Positions 15,418-23,083 of a DNA stretch of 32,012 bases are shown one piece after another. The stretch's first letter is position 1. Each line of letters starts with the position of its first letter. Below the pieces are notes generated by a model, which saw only the letters and a program-made list of their open reading frames with translations, searched no databases and had not been told where the DNA came from. The DNA comes from Bacillus sp. 7884-1 (GTDB lineage: Bacteria; Bacillota; Bacilli; Bacillales; Cytobacillaceae), in NCBI RefSeq assembly GCF_002272245.1, contig NZ_NPDD01000220.1, positions 1 through 32,012 on the forward strand. The letters run 5' to 3'. The translations under genes were made by a program, and so were the position numbers.

Positions 15418-16848
15418 TTATTTCGCTAGCTTAACGTTCACTGTGGTAAGCTTTCCATCACGATATACTTCAAATTTAACTACATCGCCAATTTTTACAT
15501 CAGAATACAAAAATTTTCTTAATTCTGAGGAGTTGGCGATTTTTGTACCATTCATGGTAACAATCACATCCTGTGCTTCTAAACCTTCATTAGCTGCTGC
15601 GGAGTTCGGTTCAACCGCTGTAATCATTACCCCTTCTTTGACACTTTCAGGAAGGTTCTCCCAATATAATTGCGGCACTTCTGTTAAATCAGCAAGTCCC
15701 ACACCAAGATACGGTCTCTCTACCTTTCCGTCCTCAATTAATTCATTCACAATTGGAAGAAGGTCATTACTTGGAATCGCGAAGCCCAACCCTTCTACTC
15801 CGCTTTCAGAAATTTTCAAGCTATTGATTCCAATCACTAAACCTTCCGGGTTAATTAACGCACCGCCACTATTTCCTGGATTAATCGCAGCATCTGTTTG
15901 AATGACATTTGTTTCCCAATTTCCTGCAGAGGTAGAAACCGCGATACTCCTATTGATTGCACTCACAATTCCTTCGGTTACCGTTCTAGCAAAATCAAGT
16001 CCAAGCGGGTTTCCAATTGCATATACTTGGTCACCTGGCCTTAGTGTGGAAGAATCACCAAACTGTGCAATGGCCTCAACGTGTTTACTATCAATTTTCA
16101 AAACTGCTAAATCCGTTAAGGCATCCGTTCCAACAATTTCTGCACTTACCTTTTCTCCGTTATATAACGATACTTCTAGTTTAGTAGCACCCTCCACAAC
16201 ATGGTTATTGGTTACAATGTAGGCAATATCATTATTCTTTTGAAAAATAACCCCTGAGCCTGTACCACTCTCAACATTTTGAGATGAACTGCTCCCATAA
16301 AATCCTCGGCTTTGACTCTGTTGGTAATTGACAATTCCAACTATCGTTTTGGACAGCTGCTCTACAGTATCTGCAATGGAAGAGGAAGACTTTGCAGATG
16401 TTGGCTGTGCAGTTACGCTATTCACATCTGAATTTGCATTTTGCTGGGTAATACCTAAGGTTTGTTTTTCATTAGCTTGTTGGAAATTATCCAAGTAATT
16501 GGTGTATGGGAGAACGGTCAATGTCAACACAGATCCCACCACACCTGCTGCTACCATTGAGGCAAAACCTTTTACCTTCTTTCTCTTTTTCTTTGTATTG
16601 TTTTTTAACTCTACACGTTTTGTAGGTTGTTCAGTCCCTTTTTCTTCTTTGTTTTTCTCTGCTTCCAATTCCTCCGCTCTTCCTACTGGCTCGTTATCTG
16701 TAAGTACGGTTTCTTCTACATACTGTGTCTCTGGTTCTTTTTCTTCTGGTTTGTTATTGTTATCATAAACATCTGAAATTTCGTCTGATGTATTTTGAAG
16801 ATTTTTCTCATTCTCTTTTTCGAATTCATCTTTGTAATTCATACTCAT
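15418..16848 (-). CDS. htrA: HtrA-like membrane-anchored serine protease with PDZ domain
   Basis: This quality-control protease acts on misfolded proteins at the outer face of the membrane. The 476 residues comprise a long acidic, disordered cytosolic N-terminus (1-80), a basic patch KKKRKKVK (87-94), one membrane helix (about 95-115), a Ser/Gln-rich linker, and a trypsin-like domain. The triad is H216 (TNNHVVEG), D246 (ALTDLAVL) and S327 (NPGNSGGAL). One PDZ domain occupies about 375-470. The architecture matches B. subtilis HtrA/HtrB/HtrC, and the catalytic domain resembles HtrA (YkdA) most. The ATG lies 4 nt from AAAGGAG. It heads an operon with the PrsA-like gene and lies just downstream of a two-component system, as htrB and cssRS are neighbours in B. 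subtilis. TTAACA-type sites precede it (16910-16934). Confidence 0.93.
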   Translation of the reverse strand: MSMNYKDEFEKENEKNLQNTSDEISDVYDNNNKPEEKEPETQYVEETVLTDNEPVGRAEELEAEKNKEEKGTEQPTKRVELKNNTKKKRKKVKGFASMVAAGVVGSVLTLTVLPYTNYLDNFQQANEKQTLGITQQNANSDVNSVTAQPTSAKSSSSIADTVEQLSKTIVGIVNYQQSQSRGFYGSSSSQNVESGTGSGVIFQKNNDIAYIVTNNHVVEGATKLEVSLYNGEKVSAEIVGTDALTDLAVLKIDSKHVEAIAQFGDSSTLRPGDQVYAIGNPLGLDFARTVTEGIVSAINRSIAVSTSAGNWETNVIQTDAAINPGNSGGALINPEGLVIGINSLKISESGVEGLGFAIPSNDLLPIVNELIEDGKVERPYLGVGLADLTEVPQLYWENLPESVKEGVMITAVEPNSAAANEGLEAQDVIVTMNGTKIANSSELRKFLYSDVKIGDVVKFEVYRDGKLTTVNVKLAK

Positions 16849-16909
16849 TCTTCTCCTTTACACTAAAATTTGTGTAATTAATTATCTTATTTATAATTTA
16901 GCCCATAAT

Positions 16910-16934
16910 TATGAAAAAATTGTTAACAAACTAT
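16910..16934 (-). promoter_or_regulatory. Putative response-regulator site upstream of htrA
   Basis: On the minus strand TTAACA-N5-TTCATA (16926 down to 16910) forms a direct repeat with an 11-bp step. On the plus strand the 12-mer TTAACAAACTAT (16923-16934) is identical to one upstream of the neighbouring response-regulator gene. OmpR/PhoP-type regulators bind such repeats. Confidence 0.4.
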
Positions 16935-16982
16935 AACGGGAATTGGAAATTATTAAGAAAAAAGTCGGATATTTAAAAAAAT

Positions 16983-17007
16983 AAAAACAGCAGGAATTTC
17001 CCTGCTG
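16983..17007 (-). terminator. Intrinsic terminator of the two-component operon
   Basis: CAGCAGG/CCTGCTG (16988-16994 and 17001-17007) pair around a 6-nt loop and are followed on the minus strand by TTTTTAT. It directly follows the histidine kinase stop and separates it from htrA. Confidence 0.8.
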
Positions 17008-17008
17008 C

Positions 17009-18433
17009 TTACTGTTTGAAGGTAATAGTAAATTTTGTACCTTTTCCTTTTTCACTTTGTACATCAATCTCTCCATTATGAAGAAGCACCAACTGCTTTA
17101 CAATCGATAGACCTAGACCAAATGCCCCATAAGGATTACTCGTTCTAGAAATATCTGCTTTGTAAAAACGACGCCATATATTTTCGACTTCACTTGGGTC
17201 TATGCCAATACCAGTGTCTTCAACTTCAATAATTGTATTTTGCTTTTCTTTTCTTCCTCTAAGCCAAATCGTACCATCTGAAGTAAATTGGATGCTGTTC
17301 TTGGTAATATTAATTAATATTTGAACAAGACGGTCATAGTCAGCATTGACCATCACCTCTTCGTCCGCATCAACGATGATTTGTACATTTTTCTCTGCAG
17401 CCTGTACGGTTAACTGCTCTTGGATAATTTCTAATAGTTCAAACAACTGTATATCTTCCCTAAATAACTGAATTTGATTCGAGCGGATTTTTTCATAATC
17501 AAGGTTTTCATTGACAAGTCGCATGAGTCGTTTTGCTTCATGACTCACTAAATTGATACCACGATCCCGATCCTCTTCAGGAATCATGTCATTTTTCAAG
17601 CCTTCAATAACCCCGCTTATGGTGGTTAACGGCGTCCGCATTTCATGAGAAACATCGGCCATGAATTGACGTCTGCGATTCTCCAGTGCGTCAATTTCCT
17701 CCATCGAATGGTTTAATTTTTTTACCATATGGTTAAAGTCATTTGCTAACTCACCAATTTCATCAAAATTAGAGGACGGTACGTGTACATGATAGTCTCC
17801 AGCTGATACAAGCGAAGTCGCTTCTCGGAGCCGTTTAATCCGGTTCACATGAATTTTTGAAAGAAGCCAGCTGAGTAAAAATGAAACACCTAATGCAATT
17901 AAGATGGTATAAATTAAAAATTGATTCACTTGACGGATCATTACACTTGACCCACTGATGGGCGAGGTTAACAATATCCCACCCACAAACCTGTCGCGAT
18001 TATCTATATAGGGTAAAACAACAAAGGTCACACCGTCTTGATCAAATCGTTTATAATCGCTCTGAACAATGATGGTTTTACCATCTGTAATCTTCTCCCA
18101 CTCTGAAGGTTTCAACTCGATGGCAGGCCCGTTTCTACCGACAGCATAAAGATTGGCCTCTTGATCAAACATACTAAAACTAATTTTTCTCGAACGTAAT
18201 ACATTGCTGTATTGGTTGATTATTTGATCCGTTGCGATTGGATTCCGTTCAATATCAGAAATGATGGCTTCACCATAAGAAATCAATTCGTCTGCTTTAT
18301 TCTCATAAACCAAGTTACCTACATAGTGAGCAAACAATAGACTTAAGACAAGAAATGCGACAATAATGATACTAATGTGGCTGATAAACTGTTGAGAAAA
18401 ATATTTAATTCTTATCTGTTTGAATCGACTCAT
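17009..18433 (-). CDS. Sensor histidine kinase, HAMP/HisKA/HATPase_c
   Basis: This is a membrane sensor kinase of 474 residues, partner of the overlapping response regulator. It has two membrane helices (about 18-42 and 171-193) flanking an extracytoplasmic domain of about 130 residues. A HAMP linker (about 195-250) follows. The H-box MADVSHEMRTPL has the phospho-acceptor His263, and the ATP-binding domain shows NITKNSIQF (N box), EDTGIGI (G1) and FGLGLSIVKQL (G2). The domain order matches CssS, YkoH and HssS. The adjacent htrA-prsA operon and the shared promoter motif make an envelope or secretion-stress sensor the best inference. ATG 18433 (or TTG 18436) lies inside the regulator's 3' end, with only a distant GGGGGTAGG, so translational coupling is expected. 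Confidence 0.93.
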   Translation of the reverse strand: MSRFKQIRIKYFSQQFISHISIIIVAFLVLSLLFAHYVGNLVYENKADELISYGEAIISDIERNPIATDQIINQYSNVLRSRKISFSMFDQEANLYAVGRNGPAIELKPSEWEKITDGKTIIVQSDYKRFDQDGVTFVVLPYIDNRDRFVGGILLTSPISGSSVMIRQVNQFLIYTILIALGVSFLLSWLLSKIHVNRIKRLREATSLVSAGDYHVHVPSSNFDEIGELANDFNHMVKKLNHSMEEIDALENRRRQFMADVSHEMRTPLTTISGVIEGLKNDMIPEEDRDRGINLVSHEAKRLMRLVNENLDYEKIRSNQIQLFREDIQLFELLEIIQEQLTVQAAEKNVQIIVDADEEVMVNADYDRLVQILINITKNSIQFTSDGTIWLRGRKEKQNTIIEVEDTGIGIDPSEVENIWRRFYKADISRTSNPYGAFGLGLSIVKQLVLLHNGEIDVQSEKGKGTKFTITFKQ

Positions 18434-19106
18434 CAAACTTATAACCTACCCCCCATACAGTGTGAAAGAATGGCTGGGATGCAGTTTCTACTTTTTTTCG
18501 CAGTCGCTTAATATGAACATCTACTGTCCGTTCATCACCGTAAAATTGATATCCCCAAACCCGTTCAAGCAGCTGTTCTCTCGAAAAAACCTGCCGTGGA
18601 TGTTCCACCATATAATATAAGAGATCAAACTCTTTTGGCGTAAGATTTGTAATTGGTACCCCATTAACAAGCACTTCACGGGTATTTTTACTAATTTTAA
18701 AATGTTCCGTCTGTAGGAAATCCTCTGTCTGAGCACTCACTTGCGTTTGATATCTGCGTGTGACCGCTTTGATTCTTGCCATAAGAGTAAGCGGGCTAAA
18801 AGGCTTGGTCACATAGTCATCTGCTCCCATTTCAAGACCGAGGACTTGATCTGACTCTGTATCCTTCGCAGTCAGCATAATAATTGGCACCGTATATTTT
18901 TCCTCTCTAATTTTCCGGCAAATGGTTACTCCCTCCATTCCTGGCAGCATCCAATCGACAATCAAAGCATCCCATGTTCCTGTTTTGAATGTATTGTATC
19001 CTTCAAGTCCATCATTGACAAAGGTACCTTCAATTCCTTCCTTTGCAAAAAACATTTCTATCATCGAGCACACACTTGTATTATCTTCAATCACGAGTAT
19101 TTTCAA
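18405..19106 (-). CDS. OmpR/PhoP-family response regulator
   Basis: This is a DNA-binding response regulator of 233 residues. The receiver domain (1-about 115) has acidic pocket residues E7 and D8, phospho-acceptor D51 (IVDWMLPGM), T79 (MLTAKD) and K101 (VTKPFSP). The C-terminal winged-helix domain (about 130-228) has LTPKEFDLLYYM, SREQLLERVWGYQF and RTVDVHIKRLRKKV. It starts at TTG 19106 with GGTAGGAG upstream, and no in-frame ATG fits better. It overlaps the kinase gene by 29 nt. The sequence looks closer to the general PhoP/YkoG type than to B. subtilis CssR as I remember it, although the gene neighbourhood (htrA, prsA-like) recalls CssRS. A TTAACA-N5-TGAACA repeat about 100 nt upstream suggests autoregulation. 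Confidence 0.93.
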   Translation of the reverse strand: MKILVIEDNTSVCSMIEMFFAKEGIEGTFVNDGLEGYNTFKTGTWDALIVDWMLPGMEGVTICRKIREEKYTVPIIMLTAKDTESDQVLGLEMGADDYVTKPFSPLTLMARIKAVTRRYQTQVSAQTEDFLQTEHFKISKNTREVLVNGVPITNLTPKEFDLLYYMVEHPRQVFSREQLLERVWGYQFYGDERTVDVHIKRLRKKVETASQPFFHTVWGVGYKFDESIQTDKN

Positions 19107-19206
19107 AATCCGTCAACTCCTACCAAAATCACTTCTTTTCTTCAGTTTATACGATTTTTGTTTCATATCAACTATATCGCAAAAACTTCCCGGCTATTTA
19201 ATAATT

Positions 19207-19223
19207 TGTTCATAGTTTGTTAA
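19207..19223 (-). promoter_or_regulatory. Putative autoregulatory site of the response-regulator operon
   Basis: On the minus strand TTAACA (19218-19223), five spacer bases and TGAACA (19207-19212) form a direct repeat with an 11-bp step, the geometry used by PhoP-type regulators. Its first 12 bases, TTAACAAACTAT, recur exactly upstream of htrA at 16923-16934. Confidence 0.45.
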
Positions 19224-19233
19224 TATACCCGCG

Positions 19234-19262
19234 AAAAAGAGGCCTGGAAACATGTCCAGACC
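19234..19262 (-). terminator. Intrinsic terminator of the acyl-CoA catabolic cluster
   Basis: GGTCTGGA and TCCAGGCC pair over 8 bp (one G-U pair) around CATGTT, then TCTTTTTC follows on the minus strand. It lies 24 nt after the quinone oxidoreductase stop. Confidence 0.8.
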
Positions 19263-19286
19263 TTAAAACACTTAACTGTGAAAGAT

Positions 19287-20261
19287 TTATGGTTCTAATA
19301 TTAACTTACCTGTCGTTTTTCTTGATTGTATTAACACATGTACATTTGCCGCTTCCACTAACGGGAACACACCGCCAATCGTAAGCTTCAGTTTTCCTTC
19401 CCCAAGATAGGTAAGTAATTCTACTAAACTAGTCTGAAGCAACTCAGGTTTTCTCATAATCTGCGGCAGGAAAAATCCGATAACAGACTGATTTCGAGCC
19501 ATCAGTGAAGACGGATACATTCTGCTCTGCTCTCCGCTTGCTGCACCAAATACAACAAGTCGGCCAAAGGTGGCTAGACATTTTAATGTTTTATTGAATA
19601 CATCACCGCCAACCATCTCAAGTGCAACATCTACTCCTTTGCCGCCAGTTGCTTCAAGAACCTGTTCTACCCAGTTTGATTCACTGTAGTTAATTAGGAC
19701 ATCTGCACCCATTTTGCGGGCAAGTTCTAATTTTTCAGGAGAGCTTGCGGTTGCAATGATTTTCCCAGCACCAAACAGCTTAGCTAATTGGACAGAAAGA
19801 GTTCCAACACCACCAGCGGCTGCGTGAACAAGAACAGTTTCCCCTTTCTCCAAACGTCCCATCGTTTTTAAAACATGATAGGCACTTAACCCTTGGAGCG
19901 GTAATGCTGCAGCATTCTGAAAGTCTAATTGCTCAGGAATTGGAATCAGTGAGCGCTCGTCAGCAAGCGCAAATTCTGAATATCCTCCTGATTCGATTAG
20001 CGTAACAACCCTCATCCCCGGCTTAACACCGGTTACTTTTTCGCCGACAGCTGTAACCACTCCAGCAATTTCTGCTCCTGGAATAAATGGAAGAGGGGTT
20101 TTAACGACATATTGTCCCTCTCTTCTTGCTGTGTCTGCATAATTGACGCCTATTGCTTTTATTTCAATTAGTACCTCACGTCCTGTTGGAACGGGTCTAT
20201 CAATCTCAATAATCTCTAATACTTCAGGTCCGCCAAATTTTTGTAATTGAACTGCTTTCAT
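19287..20261 (-). CDS. Zinc-independent quinone oxidoreductase, MDR superfamily
   Basis: This is an NADPH:quinone reductase-like medium-chain dehydrogenase of 324 residues. The N-terminal GroES-like domain begins MKAVQLQKFGGPEVLEI and contains GVNYADTARREGQY. The Rossmann domain has the nucleotide motif HAAAGGVGTLSVQLAK (about 145-160), followed by ATASSPEKLELARKMGAD. The cysteine and histidine ligands of the zinc-dependent branch are missing, as expected for the QOR type. The ATG follows AAAGGGAG. The gap to the enoyl-CoA hydratase gene is 15 nt, so they are in one operon and this is its last gene before the terminator. In this context it may reduce an enoyl or quinone-like intermediate, but no substrate can be assigned. 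Confidence 0.9.
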   Translation of the reverse strand: MKAVQLQKFGGPEVLEIIEIDRPVPTGREVLIEIKAIGVNYADTARREGQYVVKTPLPFIPGAEIAGVVTAVGEKVTGVKPGMRVVTLIESGGYSEFALADERSLIPIPEQLDFQNAAALPLQGLSAYHVLKTMGRLEKGETVLVHAAAGGVGTLSVQLAKLFGAGKIIATASSPEKLELARKMGADVLINYSESNWVEQVLEATGGKGVDVALEMVGGDVFNKTLKCLATFGRLVVFGAASGEQSRMYPSSLMARNQSVIGFFLPQIMRKPELLQTSLVELLTYLGEGKLKLTIGGVFPLVEAANVHVLIQSRKTTGKLILEP

Positions 20262-20276
20262 GTAAAAACTCCCTTT

Positions 20277-21056
20277 CTACCTGCCTTTATATACTGGATT
20301 TCTTTTTTCCTTAAAGGCAGCGACGCCTTCCTTATGGTCTTCTGTTTGAACCATTAATACTTGTGTAAGCCGCTCTTCTTCAAGGATTTCTTCGAGTGTT
20401 GCGTTGAAGGAATGGTCAATTAATTTCTTTTGTTTACCAAATGCTTTTCCAGGACCCTGCGCTAAATTAAGCGCTATTTTCGTAGTTTCCTCTTGGAGTC
20501 TCTCTAATGAGAATAGAGCATTAATCACGCCTAATTGGTAGAGACGCTTTGCAGGGATGGGTTCTGCACTAAAGAAAAACTGCTTGGCTAGGTGTGGTCC
20601 AATTAGCTTTGGAAGGAAATAAGACCCTCCACCATCAGATACGAGACCTACCTTCGAGAAGCTAAGGGCAAATTTACTATCCTCAGCCGCAACAATCATG
20701 TCACACGCTAACGCTAAATTGAAACCAGCCCCTGCCGCAAAGCCATGTACAGAAGCGATAATCGGTTTTTCTACATCCTTCATTAATAGAATGAGCTCAT
20801 TAAGTTTACCTATATGTTCATAGGTTTGATTCCCATCTGCCTGTCCCATTGTTTTCACATCACCGCCAGCACTAAATGCGCGGCCAGACCCGGACAAAAC
20901 AATTACCTGTACATCAGGATCATTTTTTGCTTCATGAAGTGCGGCTTTCAATCCTAGAATCATATCCGAACTAAATGCATTCAAAGTCTCCGGACGGTTC
21001 AATGTTAAGGACAAAACTGGTCCTAGCTTTTCAACTAATAAGTCATTATTCTTCAA
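20277..21056 (-). CDS. Enoyl-CoA hydratase/isomerase (crotonase superfamily)
   Basis: This is a crotonase-fold enzyme of 259 residues acting on acyl-CoA thioesters. The oxyanion-hole segments are AFSAGGDVKTM (60-70) and GFAAGAGFNLALA (105-117). The catalytic loop reads GLVSDGGGSYFLPKLIG (137-153), so residue 141 is Asp where rat mitochondrial hydratase has its second Glu. This SDGG/PDGG form is common in PaaG-like isomerases and hydratases, so isomerase activity is as likely as hydration. The start is TTG at 21056 with AAGGGAGG at 9 nt. The upstream 182 nt contain the 20-bp tandem repeat array. The context is acyl-CoA degradation. Confidence 0.9.
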   Translation of the reverse strand: MKNNDLLVEKLGPVLSLTLNRPETLNAFSSDMILGLKAALHEAKNDPDVQVIVLSGSGRAFSAGGDVKTMGQADGNQTYEHIGKLNELILLMKDVEKPIIASVHGFAAGAGFNLALACDMIVAAEDSKFALSFSKVGLVSDGGGSYFLPKLIGPHLAKQFFFSAEPIPAKRLYQLGVINALFSLERLQEETTKIALNLAQGPGKAFGKQKKLIDHSFNATLEEILEEERLTQVLMVQTEDHKEGVAAFKEKRNPVYKGR

Positions 21057-21080
21057 TAAAATCTTCCTCCCTTATCTACT

Positions 21081-21213
21081 GGCTTGCTATCCGCAAGTAA
21101 ATTCCGTTATCCGCCAGTAAATCTCGTTATTCGCCAGTAAATTCCGCTATCCGCCAGTAAATCCTTCTATCCGCCAGTAAATCTCGCTATCCACCAGTAA
21201 ATTCCGCTATCCG
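21081..21213. repeat. 20-bp tandem repeat, 6 full copies plus a partial
   Basis: The period is exactly 20 bp. The consensus on the plus strand is approximately ATTCCGCTATCCGCCAGTAA. Units begin at 21081, 21101, 21121, 21141, 21161, 21181 and 21201 (the last only partly matching). Unit heads vary between ATTCCG and ATCTCG while the TATCCGCCAGTAA part is nearly constant. The array sits in the gap between the kinase stop and the enoyl-CoA hydratase start, so it would be transcribed if the operon is continuous. It has no useful ORF. Confidence 0.85.
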
Positions 21214-21238
21214 TGCTGCCTGCCCATGTTATTACCTC

Positions 21239-22312
21239 CTACAACTCTCCAGAAGAAACACTAGCAGCATGTTCTATTAGCATTTTTGCTTTATAATTGA
21301 AATGAGCAAACCGAAGATCATTGGTTTGACCTTTTTTATATCGATAGTAAATTTGTTGACAAATGACAGCTAGTTTAAAGTAGGCAAAGGTTAAATAAAA
21401 GTTCATATTGGTTACATCTCGGCCGCTTTTCTTCGCATAAAGCTCAATAAATTGCTTTCTTGTATAGAATCCTTCATTTACCGTTACAGGCGCTTTTCCT
21501 AGCCCTTTTTTTAAATCCTCCGGATCATCAGCTTGATTCCAATAGCTCATGGCCACTCCAAGATCTGCAAGCGGATCACCTACTGTTGTCATTTCCCAAT
21601 CAAATAGCCCCACCATTTCCGAAAGGCTTTCATTAAACATCGCATTATTAAATTTGTAGTCATAGTGAATGACAGCAGATGTTTGTTGAACCGGTATATT
21701 ACCTGCCAGCCATTTTTTCAAGGATTCAACCGCAGCGATTTCATCCGTTTTCGCTCTTTCATAGCGACCTATCCAGCCATGAACCTGTCTTTCTGTGAAA
21801 CCTTCTGGTTTACTAATAGCTCCAAGGCCAGTATCTCTATAATTAATCCCGTGAAGCTCCACTAATTTATTTACCATTACCTCTGATAATTGTTGACACA
21901 GCTCTTTTGTTACTGAAATTTCCTCCGGAAAAGAAGTGTCAATGACCATACCGTTTTTCCGTTCCATGATAAAAAATGGACTTCCTACAATCTCCTCCAG
22001 CTCGGAAAACAGGATTGGTTTCGGGGTGGCTAAAAAGACAGGATGAAGCTCAGAGATAATTTTAAATTCTCTTTCCATATCGTGTGCTTTAGGTGCAAGT
22101 GGTCCTAATGGCGGACGTCGTAAAACAGCTTCCCATTCACCTACTTTTATTTGATACGTTAAATTAGAATGACCTGCGGAAAATTGCAGAAGTTCTAGGG
22201 GGTTATTTGGCAGGTTTTCAATATTGCTGCGTAAAAATTTTTCCAACACAGCTAAATCTAATTCCTCCCCTTTTCGGACTGGAATTGTATCTTTACTTAT
22301 TTGATGAGGCAT
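21239..22312 (-). CDS. APH-like phosphotransferase (ACAD10/11-type kinase)
   Basis: This is a kinase-fold protein of 357 residues in the aminoglycoside phosphotransferase (APH) family, subgroup associated with acyl-CoA dehydrogenases. The catalytic (Brenner) motif is HYDYKFNN (216-223: H216, D218, N223), and the metal-binding motif is DWE (238-240) in GLFDWEMTTVGDPLADLG. The N-lobe has FSAGHSNLTYQI (45-56) and VLRRPPLG. Antibiotic resistance is unlikely. Close relatives are fused to, or neighbours of, acyl-CoA dehydrogenases. In the Pseudomonas levulinate pathway LvaA phosphorylates 4-hydroxyacyl-CoA, and animal ACAD10/ACAD11 carry the same domain. The acyl-CoA dehydrogenase at 25584-26792 is the likely partner. 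The ATG follows AAAGGTGGG. Confidence 0.88.
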   Translation of the reverse strand: MPHQISKDTIPVRKGEELDLAVLEKFLRSNIENLPNNPLELLQFSAGHSNLTYQIKVGEWEAVLRRPPLGPLAPKAHDMEREFKIISELHPVFLATPKPILFSELEEIVGSPFFIMERKNGMVIDTSFPEEISVTKELCQQLSEVMVNKLVELHGINYRDTGLGAISKPEGFTERQVHGWIGRYERAKTDEIAAVESLKKWLAGNIPVQQTSAVIHYDYKFNNAMFNESLSEMVGLFDWEMTTVGDPLADLGVAMSYWNQADDPEDLKKGLGKAPVTVNEGFYTRKQFIELYAKKSGRDVTNMNFYLTFAYFKLAVICQQIYYRYKKGQTNDLRFAHFNYKAKMLIEHAASVSSGEL

Positions 22313-22384
22313 AGAAACCCACCTTTTCTCAAAAAATTCAGTCTCTTTTGCACATTCTGACCGGATAGTAGGGCAATAGCGAAA

Positions 22385-22414
22385 GGAGAGTTTAGCTGTA
22401 AGAAAAAACCCTCC
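22385..22414 (-). terminator. Weak terminator-like hairpin after the TetR gene
   Basis: GGAGGGTTT and AAACTCTCC pair over 9 bp (one G-U pair), but the U-tract is only TTTC, so it may attenuate rather than stop transcription into the kinase gene. Confidence 0.35.
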
Positions 22415-22422
22415 ATTTATTT

Positions 22423-22986
22423 TTAATTTGCTTGAATTCCCTCTAAAATCATTTCAACAAAAATCTCTGCCACTTCTCGATCAGTAGAGTCTCCATTTGG
22501 ATTAAACCATTGATAGCTCCAATTAGATGCACCTAGAATACCAAAGGTAACGATATGCGCATTTAAGTTTTCTCGGAACTCTCCCTTCTCCATTCCATCG
22601 ATCAGTATTTTCTCAACATTTAATCGGAATTCATCCCGTTTAGGTACGATTAAGGCGAGTCTTTCTTCATTTAGATTTTTCATTTCCCTAAAGAAGATTT
22701 TAGCGGCGTATCCTTGGGTTTTTATATTACCTATCAGCAAGTAAACAATCTCGAACAGCTTCTCTTTGCAGCTCCTGTTATCCGCTAAAATTTCTTTTTG
22801 TTTTTCTAGTAAATAATTAATGTATCCAAGATTAATGTCCATTAAGAGTTCTTCTTTACTAGAAAAATAATAATAAAAGGTCCCTTTGGTTACACCTATA
22901 GAATCCACAATGTCCTGAATAGACGTTTCCTTAAACCCCTTTTTCTCAAACAATCGGATACTATGCTCTGTTAATTTATCTTTCAC
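22423..22986 (-). CDS. TetR/AcrR-family transcriptional regulator
   Basis: This one-component repressor-type regulator has 187 residues. The N-terminal DNA-binding domain is SIRLFEKKGFKETSIQ (9-24) followed by IVDSIGVTKGTFYYYF (26-41), the standard TetR helix-turn-helix. The C-terminal part is a ligand-binding helical domain with aromatic residues (NWSYQWFNP), suited to an acyl-CoA or other hydrophobic effector. The frame is open upstream to 23169, into the ligase gene. The GTG at 22986 is preferred: it gives the usual TetR length, has GAGGA about 8 nt upstream and follows an extended -10 promoter. It lies inside the catabolic cluster and is the natural candidate to bind the palindrome at 26811-26830. 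The ligand is not known. Confidence 0.9.
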   Translation of the reverse strand: MKDKLTEHSIRLFEKKGFKETSIQDIVDSIGVTKGTFYYYFSSKEELLMDINLGYINYLLEKQKEILADNRSCKEKLFEIVYLLIGNIKTQGYAAKIFFREMKNLNEERLALIVPKRDEFRLNVEKILIDGMEKGEFRENLNAHIVTFGILGASNWSYQWFNPNGDSTDREVAEIFVEMILEGIQAN

Positions 22987-23023
22987 CGTTTGTGTCCTCG
23001 CAATCTGTAATAGGTCTAGTGAA

Positions 23024-23050
23024 ATTATATCATATTCTTTTTCGCAACTA
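23024..23050 (-). promoter_or_regulatory. Possible extended -10 promoter for the TetR gene
   Basis: TGATATAAT (extended -10 with perfect TATAAT at 23024-23029) has a poor -35 (TAGTTG, 23045-23050) at 15 nt. It lies about 38 nt upstream of the chosen GTG start and so could give the regulator its own transcript. Confidence 0.45.
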
Positions 23051-23083
23051 TCACGGACAATAGGCAGAAAATTGTTAGTCTTC

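Noticed and set aside
17009..19106. Firm assignment of the two-component system as CssRS
   Set aside because: The neighbourhood fits, but the regulator sequence looks more like the general PhoP/YkoG type than B. subtilis CssR as I remember it; only a stress-sensor inference is kept.
21081..21213. CRISPR array
   Set aside because: The period is 20 bp with no unique spacers between repeats, and no cas genes are present; it is a simple tandem repeat.
21239..22312. Aminoglycoside resistance phosphotransferase
   Set aside because: The APH fold and HxDxxxxN motif are present, but the subgroup and the acyl-CoA gene context point to a metabolic kinase rather than antibiotic resistance.
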